A stretch of DNA of 6,752 nucleotides from Pseudomonadota bacterium. Its GTDB lineage: Bacteria; Pseudomonadota; Gammaproteobacteria; Burkholderiales; Burkholderiaceae_B. Positions 1 to 5,029 of this stretch are shown in pieces (positions within the stretch are counted from its first letter, which is position 1; each line of letters begins with the position of its first letter). The notes under the pieces are model-generated. The model was not told the DNA's origin and searched no databases. It saw only the letters and a list, made by a program, of their open reading frames with translations. Location of the stretch: positions 1-6,752 of the forward strand of contig JAEYVD010000474.1 of NCBI GenBank assembly GCA_023432075.1, read 5' to 3'. The translations under genes were made by a program, and so were the position numbers.

Positions 1-175
1 CGGTGGGCGTCATCGTGTAGGTCAGGGGCAGCAGAATCGAAATGGCGGCCAGCACGCCCATGCCCGGCAGCACGCCGATCAGGTTGCCCATGAACACGCC
101 AAAGATGGCCCACATCAGGTTGTCCAGTGCGAACGCGACTGAAAACCCGTGCATCAGGTTATTGAAGATTTCCAT
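1..175 (-). CDS. tctA: TctA-family large permease of a tripartite tricarboxylate transporter (N-terminal part, runs off the window)
   Basis: Only the first 58 codons are visible; the gene continues beyond position 1. The family forms the large (about 500-residue, many-helix) inner-membrane subunit of tripartite tricarboxylate transporters, which use an ion gradient and a periplasmic binding protein to import carboxylates such as citrate. The visible part shows a short amphipathic start, then a hydrophobic segment containing NLIGVLPGMG (residues 31-40) followed by ISILLPLTY, the conserved glycine/proline-rich signature at the TctA N-terminus. The ATG at 175 lies 3 nt after the stop of the upstream tctB, so the two are almost certainly co-transcribed and probably translationally coupled; its ribosome binding site would lie inside the end of tctB. 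The substrate cannot be told from this fragment. Family assignment is confident; the symbol is by family only. Confidence 0.88.
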   Translation of the reverse strand, partial: MEIFNNLMHGFSVAFALDNLMWAIFGVFMGNLIGVLPGMGVLAAISILLPLTYTMTPT

Positions 176-178
176 GGA

Positions 179-649
179 TCAACCCCAGCGGAACAACGGA
201 AACTGCAGTTGCAGCGCCCAGGAGAACACGGCCACGCCAAGCACCGTTACGCCGGCGGCAAGGATGGCCGCGGAGCGCCAGGTGTGCTGGCGGTCGCCCA
301 TGGCAGAGATGAAGACCAGCACGAACGTCGCCGGCACCAGGCCGCCGAACTTGCCGACGAGGATGAAGGAAAGCAGGCCGCCGATGATGCAGCCCCAGCC
401 GCGCCACTCGGGCGGCGCAACCTCTTCGGCATCTTCCTCGGCAACCACCGGCGACGTTGCCATCTTGGCGATGGCCAGGCCCAGCAGGACCAGCAGAACG
501 CCCAGGATCGCCGGGAACATGCCCGGGCCCATGCGGTCCAGGGTCCCCAATGTGTATGTGGACGCCTGCGCGATGGCGCCCAGGCCCAGCACGATCATCG
601 TGCCCGCGGCCCACGCCTCGCGCCGCACGGCGCTGCGTTTTGATTGCAT
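179..649 (-). CDS. tctB: TctB-family small permease of a tripartite tricarboxylate transporter
   Basis: A complete 156-residue protein, normal for the TctB family, which forms the small membrane subunit paired with TctA. About four hydrophobic segments can be seen, at roughly residues 14-31, 44-63, 86-117 and 125-146. The motif MGPGMFPAILG (40-50) is the characteristic GxGxFP signature of TctB. A short acidic loop (about 70-78) separates the two halves. The ATG at 649 is supported by a GGGAGG ribosome binding site at 658-663, eight bases upstream. The gene reads directly into tctA with a 3-nt gap. The third component, the TctC/Bug binding protein, often lies just upstream in such operons but is absent here; it may lie beyond tctA or elsewhere in the genome. 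The substrate is unknown. Confidence 0.9.
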   Translation of the reverse strand: MQSKRSAVRREAWAAGTMIVLGLGAIAQASTYTLGTLDRMGPGMFPAILGVLLVLLGLAIAKMATSPVVAEEDAEEVAPPEWRGWGCIIGGLLSFILVGKFGGLVPATFVLVFISAMGDRQHTWRSAAILAAGVTVLGVAVFSWALQLQFPLFRWG

Positions 650-657
650 GGTCTTTT

Positions 658-663
658 CCTCCC
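658..663 (-). promoter_or_regulatory. Ribosome binding site of tctB
   Basis: The plus-strand cctccc reads GGGAGG on the minus strand and lies 8 nt before the ATG at 649. It is a strong Shine-Dalgarno match and fixes the tctB start. Confidence 0.8.
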
Positions 664-997
664 GTTGTTGTGCTTATGCCTGACTGAGGTCTGAACAAAA
701 GCTGACACTGCAATGAATGCGGGAGTCTAAAAATTCAAACTTCCGTTCACCTTTCAAGGCGTGCGAAAGTTGCGCGAGGGTGCCGCGATAGCCGCTAAAT
801 CGGGGGAAATCCCTAAGATTTTTTGAAGGCAAATGAGGTCGCCTACATGCCCACATCAGACAGGCTCGGATAAACGAACGCTTGCGCGCAACGCCGCAGG
901 TCTTGACGATGAGGACCATGCCGGTGGCGCTCAACAACGCATCGCGGTCGCGTGATCGGTACGTAGAGCGGGAACTGCTCCTTCCCAGCAATCCCGC

Positions 998-1027
998 TTG
1001 CTATTTCTGCCAAAATCGTGCTAAAAT
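998..1027 (+). promoter_or_regulatory. Candidate sigma-70 promoter for the 51-residue protein gene
   Basis: A -35-like TTGCTA (998-1003) lies 18 nt before a -10-like TAAAAT (1022-1027). The -10 is preceded by TGC (1019-1021), giving an extended -10 of the TGn form. Transcription would begin near 1034, leaving a leader of about 150 nt before the ATG at 1186. This is a pattern match only; the region is A/T-rich, so chance similarity is possible. Confidence 0.4.
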
Positions 1028-1045
1028 CTTTCATCTATCGGCAAA

Positions 1046-1051
1046 ATTATA
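1046..1051 (-). promoter_or_regulatory. Perfect -10 hexamer facing the tct operon
   Basis: Read on the minus strand these bases are TATAAT, an exact -10 consensus. No good -35 is visible at the right distance. A start near 1039 would give tctBA an untranslated leader of about 390 nt. The site sits about 20 nt from the plus-strand candidate at 998-1027, so the two would form a back-to-back pair. On the plus strand the overlapping TATAAG (1048-1053) is an alternative -10. Confidence 0.3.
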
Positions 1052-1090
1052 AGAACAGGCCGGTAGTGTTATCCCGGCGCCGCCTGCTCC

Positions 1091-1157
1091 TGAATGCTCC
1101 CCCGCACCCGCGGCATTCATGGCCCGCCTGAATCTGTGCGTGGTGCTCGGCGGGGGA
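1091..1157 (+). promoter_or_regulatory. Possible folded leader RNA upstream of the small gene
   Basis: Two inverted repeats lie between the putative promoter and the ATG at 1186. TGAATGC (1091-1097) can pair with GCATTCA (1113-1119) across a 15-nt loop. TCCCCCGC (1098-1105) can pair with GCGGGGGA (1150-1157). The left arm of the second lies in the loop of the first, so they would either form a pseudoknot or exclude each other. Either fold lies upstream of the ribosome binding site at 1174-1178. Short perfect arms are not rare in GC-rich DNA, so confidence is low. Confidence 0.25.
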
Positions 1158-1173
1158 AGCCATGCGCCTGTCC

Positions 1174-1178
1174 AGGAG
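1174..1178 (+). promoter_or_regulatory. Ribosome binding site deciding the start of the 51-residue protein
   Basis: AGGAG lies 7 nt before the ATG at 1186. An in-frame ATG also occurs at 1180, only one base after this site and so too close for normal initiation. The spacing therefore selects 1186 as the start. Confidence 0.65.
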
Positions 1179-1185
1179 CATGCTT

Positions 1186-1341
1186 ATGTCTCATCAATTG
1201 ACTGCCAAGAAGGGAAGCTTCGAGATTCCCCCGCTGAATTGGAAGGCCCCCGAGTCCAACAAGCAGTCCGACCGTCACGACACGCCGTCCCACTCCGCGG
1301 ACACTTCCAAAAAGGCCGACGTCTCACGCGTCAAGACGTAA
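1186..1341 (+). CDS. Small hydrophilic protein of unknown function (51 residues)
   Basis: I do not recognise this protein. The frame runs from ATG to TAA and encodes 51 residues beginning MSHQLTAKKGSFEIPPLNWK. Three things support a real gene: an AGGAG site 7 nt upstream, strong G/C preference at third codon positions from about codon 7 onward, and a terminator-like hairpin just after the stop. The N-terminal third has a compact hydrophobic patch (FEIPPLNW, residues 12-19). The rest is rich in Ser, Lys, Asp, His and Thr with no long hydrophobic stretch, so it looks flexible or disordered; there is no signal peptide, membrane helix or cysteine. It stands alone on the plus strand, convergent with the GGDEF gene ending at 1380. 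It could be a small regulatory or nucleic-acid-associated protein, but no function can be assigned. Confidence 0.65.
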   Translation: MSHQLTAKKGSFEIPPLNWKAPESNKQSDRHDTPSHSADTSKKADVSRVKT

Positions 1342-1354
1342 GCGGGAAAGCCCG

Positions 1355-1380
1355 GGCGCCAGTAGCTCGGACGCCGTTTT
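1355..1380 (+). terminator. Weak intrinsic-terminator-like hairpin after the 51-residue protein gene
   Basis: GGCGCC (1355-1360) can pair with GGACGCC (1369-1375) with one bulged A, giving six G-C pairs and an 8-nt loop, followed by GTTTT (1376-1380). It lies 13 nt after the TAA and directly before the end of the convergent GGDEF gene. The T run is short, so termination may be inefficient. On the minus strand no useful T run follows. Confidence 0.4.
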
Positions 1381-3134
1381 CATCCCAGGGTGCGTTGCTG
1401 GACTTGATCGCGCCCGCTCAATTTCGCCAGATATAGCAGTTCGTCAGCGGCCCGGAAAAGGCCGCTGACGGTTTCTGCGTGGCTCCACGAAATGCAGGCC
1501 ACGCCGAAACTGGCCGTCAGGCCGAACGTGACGCCGGTTGCCGACGTGACGGCGCACGCCCGGATGCGGTCCCGCATCCGCTGCGCCATTTCCACGGCCT
1601 GCTGCGCGCTGCGCGTGCGGCAGAGCACGGCGAATTCCTCTCCACCCACCCGCGCAACGACATCTGACTGACGCCAGGTCGTATGGCACAGTTGCGCCAC
1701 AGCCTTTAGCGCCAGGTCGCCGCTGGCATGCCCATGCGTGTCGTTGATGGTCTTGAAGTGGTCGATATCGAACAGGATGAAGGCCAGCATCGGCTGGCTT
1801 TCGTCCCAATGCGCGCGCGCCGCCTCAAAACGCTTTTCGAAGGCGCGCCGGTTCAGCAGCCCGGTCAGGTAATCCGTCTCGGCGGAGTGCGCCAGGTCCT
1901 CAATCAATCGGTCGCGTTCTGCCTCGAGCCGCTTCTGCGCAGCGGAGTTTTCCTTGAGTACGCGCAGTGCATTGAACATGCGCTCCACTTCGCCGTGATG
2001 CTTGCCCCGCGGAATGCTTGCCGGCGCCGTGTCGCTGGCGATCGATCCGATGATGCGCGTAGCCAGTGCAAAGGGCTGGATCACGCGCTTGCGGAATTGC
2101 ACCAGCGCCACGGCAAGCGCCGCCACCAGCAGGGCGGTCGCCGCCAGCGTCACGGCAAGCAGCCGCGACGCAGCCATGCGATGCGCCTCGATATGGCGTT
2201 CCATCGCATCGAGCAGCACGTCGCGAAATTCCATAATGGCGCCCATCAGCGGCACATACGTGGCGGCCAGCGCGGCGGTGGACACGGCTGGCTCGTCCGA
2301 CTGCCGCGAAGCCTCTTCGCGCACGCGGGCCAGATAGGCCAGACCATCACCGAAGTAGCGCTGCTGCATCCGGGCATACACGTCGGAGGCCCGCACATCG
2401 GGCTGCGTCGCCATGCGGGCTTCAATGAGCGCGCGCAACTCGTCAATGCGCCCCAGGACGCGTTCGATGCGGAACTGTTCCTCGGCGGTCAGCTTGCGGT
2501 GGCGGGTCAACGCCGGCGTATAGGTGGATCCCAGCAGCCCCGCCTGTTCGCGCAGCTCGCTGGCCAACAGCGCCAGCGTCAGCAAACTCGGCGCATTGGC
2601 TTCACTGCGCATGACACAGCCGGCATTGACGGCCAGGCTGGCCTGCCACTGCGGGATGATGCGCACCATGCCACTGACCGCATCCCACAGCATTTGCCCG
2701 GACAGCTGATCGCGCGGCGTGGCGATCAGCCGGTCGATGTCCTGCCGGGCGCCCGCCAGCGCCCCGCGTATGTGCAGGATCTCGTCGCGCTTTGCGGCGC
2801 CGTCAGCGTTGGCATGCAGCGCCAGCAGCGCGTCAATCAGGAGGTCCGTGCGCGCGCGGGCCGCTGACAATGCATCCATGACGTGGTCCGGCAAGGGCAG
2901 GGCGGACCCCAGCGCCGCGTTCATGGGACCGCGCTCCGCGGAGGCATGCTCCATGACGCGGATCGTTGCGCGCACAGATTCGAATGCCTGCCGCGCTTGC
3001 GACGCCGACCCGTATGAACGCCAATTCTGGTAGAGCAGGAGGCCGGCAAGCACCGACACCAGCAACAGCACGCCCACAGCCAGCGCGATGAAATGACATT
3101 CCAGGGATTTTGGCGCGACGGCAGGGCGCAACAT
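1380..3134 (-). CDS. Membrane-anchored diguanylate cyclase with NIT-like helical sensor, HAMP and GGDEF domains
   Basis: This 584-residue protein should make cyclic di-GMP from two GTP at the inner membrane. A membrane helix at about 14-34 is followed by a helical periplasmic region (36-323), a second helix (324-346), a HAMP-like linker (347-395, ending GEVERMFNAL), a short coiled coil (393-417) and a C-terminal GGDEF domain (about 418-580). In the GGDEF domain one sees DYLTGLLNRR (421-430), the metal-binding FDIDHFK (455-461), the active-site GGEEF (497-501) and, five residues before it, RQSD (488-491), an intact RxxD inhibitory site. No EAL or HD-GYP domain is present. The periplasmic part begins with AERGPMNAALG (66-76) and later ARARTD (92-97), which resembles nitrate/nitrite-sensing NIT domains; this is an inference from pattern, and the ligand is unknown. 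The ATG at 3134 is the only start keeping the first membrane helix, but it has no clear ribosome binding site. Confidence 0.93.
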   Translation of the reverse strand: MLRPAVAPKSLECHFIALAVGVLLLVSVLAGLLLYQNWRSYGSASQARQAFESVRATIRVMEHASAERGPMNAALGSALPLPDHVMDALSAARARTDLLIDALLALHANADGAAKRDEILHIRGALAGARQDIDRLIATPRDQLSGQMLWDAVSGMVRIIPQWQASLAVNAGCVMRSEANAPSLLTLALLASELREQAGLLGSTYTPALTRHRKLTAEEQFRIERVLGRIDELRALIEARMATQPDVRASDVYARMQQRYFGDGLAYLARVREEASRQSDEPAVSTAALAATYVPLMGAIMEFRDVLLDAMERHIEAHRMAASRLLAVTLAATALLVAALAVALVQFRKRVIQPFALATRIIGSIASDTAPASIPRGKHHGEVERMFNALRVLKENSAAQKRLEAERDRLIEDLAHSAETDYLTGLLNRRAFEKRFEAARAHWDESQPMLAFILFDIDHFKTINDTHGHASGDLALKAVAQLCHTTWRQSDVVARVGGEEFAVLCRTRSAQQAVEMAQRMRDRIRACAVTSATGVTFGLTASFGVACISWSHAETVSGLFRAADELLYLAKLSGRDQVQQRTLG

Positions 3135-3229
3135 CTCGGCGTGCAGGTCCAGGCAAAGTCGAAGCTGCGCAGGATACTGTAATTGCCCCTTCGATAAGCG
3201 TGGTTTTGGCAGAAACCGGCTTATTTCAA

Positions 3230-3257
3230 TTTATGAGGGCAATATTATTTCGATCAA
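3230..3257 (-). promoter_or_regulatory. Candidate promoter for the NIT-like GGDEF gene
   Basis: On the minus strand TTGATC (3252-3257) lies 16 nt before CATAAA (3230-3235), each matching four of six consensus bases. It falls in the A/T-rich part of the 233-nt gap between the two cyclase genes and would give a leader of about 90 nt. This suggests that the downstream cyclase can be transcribed independently of the upstream one. Confidence 0.3.
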
Positions 3258-3265
3258 ACGCAGTT

Positions 3266-3297
3266 AATTGCGCTTTTCTGCGAAAACTTGCGCAATT
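3266..3297. repeat. Imperfect palindrome upstream of the NIT-like GGDEF gene
   Basis: AATTGCGC (3266-3273) and GCGCAATT (3290-3297) are perfect inverted copies. Between them TTTTC (3274-3278) and GAAAA (3282-3286) are also inverted copies around TGC. Together they can form a 13-bp stem with a 3-nt loop and a 3-nt bulge (CTT, 3287-3289). It lies just upstream of the candidate -35 at 3252-3257, where an activator or repressor site would be expected. No T run follows it on the minus strand. Whether it acts as a DNA operator or an RNA hairpin cannot be told. Confidence 0.5.
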
Positions 3298-3332
3298 CAC
3301 TAGGGGGTCAGTCGGCGCGCCAGCTCTCCGCC

Positions 3333-3355
3333 CGAGACGATGACGTGCCGTCTCG
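3333..3355. repeat. Inverted repeat just after the dCache-GGDEF gene
   Basis: CGAGACG (3333-3339) and CGTCTCG (3349-3355) form a 7-bp stem with a 9-nt loop, 12 nt beyond the stop of the gene ending at 3368. No T run follows on either strand, so it is not a standard intrinsic terminator. It might protect the transcript end or mark a Rho-dependent end. Confidence 0.35.
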
Positions 3356-3367
3356 AACCCCAGGGCA

Positions 3368-4918
3368 TCACGCCTCGTGCATCACCACACGGTTTCTTCC
3401 CTGCTGTTTCGCCACATACAGCGCGGCATCGGCGGCGCGGAACGCCTCGTCCACGTCCGGTCCGCTCGTGGGCCATTGGGCCACGCCGGCCGACACGGTG
3501 ACACGGTTGGCGCCGTGCAGAGGCCGCTCAGCGATATGCGTGCGCAGCCGTTCGGCGACATGGACCGCTTCACGCGCCGCCACGCCGGGCAACAGGATCA
3601 GGAATTCCTCGCCGCCGTTACGGCACAGTACGTCTGACGGGCGTGAACACTCGCGCATGATCTGCGCCATGTCGCGGATGACCTCATCGCCTACGTTGTG
3701 GCCGTAGGTATCGTTGATCCGCTTGAAATGGTCGATATCCAGCGCCACCACGGAAAACGGCGTGCGGCCGGCCTGCATCTGGTCCACCGCGTCCTGGGTG
3801 CCGCGGCGGTTGCGCAGCCCGGTCAGCGGGTCCGTGATGCTGGCCAGGTTCAGCTTGCCTATCTTGTCCTGCAGGCTGGTAAAACTGGCGATCACGGCCC
3901 GCTTGAGCCGCTCGGCCTCGAAATACCAGGCTTTCACCGACTGTACCCGCTGCATCGCCTCGCTGACGTCCTGATGCTCCACGTTTGTCGCCAGTTGAGA
4001 CAGCGGCAGCGAAATCATGCGAGCGCACCACCAGATGGCCAGCAGGAATGCCACCGCCAGCGGCGCGGCGTAGCCCAACAGCGCCCAGATCAGGTCGTGG
4101 ATGGGTTCCAGCGTGACCTGCGCGGGGCGCTGTGCCACCACGCCCCAACCGCTGATGGGCACCGGCGCATACCCGGCCAGCATGTCCACGCCTTTGGTAT
4201 TGATGACCCGCATCGCCCCGGCGTTGCCCTTGACCACCGATGCCACCACCGGGTTGGACAGCACCGTTTCGCCCACGCGGGCAGGATCGGTGTGATAAAG
4301 AAGCTTCCCGTCGCCGTCGACCACGTACAGATATGAACCGTCGTGATAATGGTGATTGCCCAGCAGTTGATGCAACGCGCTTTCATTGCGCAGGTAGATC
4401 GTGCCCCCGACGTACCCAAGGTACTCGCCGTCGTTCGAAAAGATGGGATGCGACACATTGACCAGCAGATTGCCGGCAATGGACACATAGGGCTTGCTGA
4501 TCATGGGCTGGCGGGCCCGCAGCGCGGCGCGGCTGCCAGGACTGTCGACTTGCACACCCAGAAAGCTCCGGAAGGACTGCGTGGTCGCCAGGATGGTGCC
4601 GTCCGCCCCCACGACGCCGACCGAGTTGAAGCTATCTGTCTGTTGTTGCACGCGCATCACTTCGGCGGCAAGGCGGTCCGGCGCCCCCATCAAGTCCGGC
4701 ATGTGCCGGGCGCTGTACCCCAACTGCTGCTGCGCGGATCGCAGGAAGCTGGCCGCGCTTTCCGCCAGCTTCGTGGCATAGACGCGGTTCGATTCGAGCG
4801 TGTTCTCGATCAACTGCTCGCGCTGCACGCGGTAGCTTGCATACAAGGCGTTGGCCGTGGCCGCGATGGCGCTGAAGACGGTAAGCGCAAGCACAAGCCC
4901 GCGGAGATTGATTTGCAT
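3368..4918 (-). CDS. Membrane-anchored diguanylate cyclase with dCache-type periplasmic sensor
   Basis: A 516-residue protein predicted to synthesise cyclic di-GMP under control of a periplasmic signal. A membrane helix (about 5-27) is followed by a periplasmic region (30-275) with the look of a double Cache domain: a long helix, then strand-rich parts including FNSVGVVGADGTILATT (97-113), ISKPYVSIAGNLLVNVSHPI (140-159) and YLYVVDGDGKLLYHTD (196-211). A second helix (277-300), a linker helix and a GGDEF domain (about 362-513) follow. DPLTGLRNRR (363-372), DIDHF (394-398), GGEEF (435-439) and the RPSD inhibitory site (426-429) are all intact. No EAL domain follows. Cache domains commonly bind small molecules such as amino or carboxylic acids; the ligand here is unknown. 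The ATG at 4918 is the only normal start: an in-frame TAA lies about 45 nt upstream with no GTG or TTG between, yet the preceding bases are C-rich without a ribosome binding site. Confidence 0.94.
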   Translation of the reverse strand: MQINLRGLVLALTVFSAIAATANALYASYRVQREQLIENTLESNRVYATKLAESAASFLRSAQQQLGYSARHMPDLMGAPDRLAAEVMRVQQQTDSFNSVGVVGADGTILATTQSFRSFLGVQVDSPGSRAALRARQPMISKPYVSIAGNLLVNVSHPIFSNDGEYLGYVGGTIYLRNESALHQLLGNHHYHDGSYLYVVDGDGKLLYHTDPARVGETVLSNPVVASVVKGNAGAMRVINTKGVDMLAGYAPVPISGWGVVAQRPAQVTLEPIHDLIWALLGYAAPLAVAFLLAIWWCARMISLPLSQLATNVEHQDVSEAMQRVQSVKAWYFEAERLKRAVIASFTSLQDKIGKLNLASITDPLTGLRNRRGTQDAVDQMQAGRTPFSVVALDIDHFKRINDTYGHNVGDEVIRDMAQIMRECSRPSDVLCRNGGEEFLILLPGVAAREAVHVAERLRTHIAERPLHGANRVTVSAGVAQWPTSGPDVDEAFRAADAALYVAKQQGRNRVVMHEA

Positions 4919-4966
4919 GGGGTCGGGGACGGGCAGGGGACGAGCCGGCGTCTGGGGCGGTTACAT

Positions 4967-4989
4967 CCGATCCGATGGGCATCGATCGG
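4967..4989. repeat. Imperfect palindrome upstream of the dCache-GGDEF gene
   Basis: CCGATCCGATG (4967-4977) and CATCGATCGG (4980-4989) are inverted copies apart from one extra C in the left arm, giving ten pairs around a 2-nt centre. It lies about 50-70 nt before the cyclase start at 4918 and 41 nt after the end of the recombinase gene. No T run follows, which argues for a protein-binding site rather than a terminator. Its sequence differs from the palindrome before the other cyclase gene. Confidence 0.4.
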
Positions 4990-5010
4990 GGTGAAGGCCG
5001 GAGCGCGGTG

Positions 5011-5016
5011 ATTGTA
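5011..5016 (-). promoter_or_regulatory. Possible -10 element for the dCache-GGDEF gene
   Basis: On the minus strand these bases read TACAAT, five of six matches to the -10 consensus. The best -35 at normal spacing is poor. It would place the start near 5004, so the palindrome at 4967-4989 would lie within the early transcribed region. Weak support only. Confidence 0.2.
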
Positions 5017-5029
5017 CGGTCTCCCACCA

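Larger units (their letters stand above)
684..1118. other. Gene-poor intergenic stretch between tctB and the small plus-strand gene
   Basis: About 435 bases without a convincing gene. The stretch is visibly richer in A and T than the genes around it, with runs such as the T6 at about 829-834. Two overlapping minus-strand open frames (843-1034 and 674-991) have neither the third-position G/C bias of the true genes here nor a recognisable family or ribosome binding site, so I do not call them. The stretch must hold the tctBA promoter and probably that of the 51-residue protein gene; candidates are listed separately. It could also contain decayed coding sequence. I see no tRNA-like or known riboswitch-like fold in it. 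Confidence 0.5.

Noticed and set aside
801..834. GGGAAATCCC followed by a T-rich run as an intrinsic terminator on the plus strand
   Set aside because: The stem is only three G-C pairs and no plus-strand gene precedes it.
674..991. Minus-strand frame of 105 codons upstream of tctB
   Set aside because: Overlaps the tctB leader, lacks codon bias and any family resemblance, and conflicts with the frame at 843-1034.
843..1034. Minus-strand frame of 63 codons starting just after the TATAAT at 1046-1051
   Set aside because: No ribosome binding site, no third-position G/C bias and no recognisable family. A leaderless leader peptide cannot be excluded, but the evidence is too thin to call it.
1119..1436. 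Plus-strand frame of 105 codons overlapping the small gene
   Set aside because: It overlaps the 51-residue frame, which has the ribosome binding site, and runs antisense into the end of the GGDEF gene. No recognisable protein features.
1728..2867. Long plus-strand frame of 379 codons
   Set aside because: It is entirely antisense to the clearly recognised GGDEF gene; the His/Arg/Gln-rich composition is typical of a shadow frame in GC-rich DNA.
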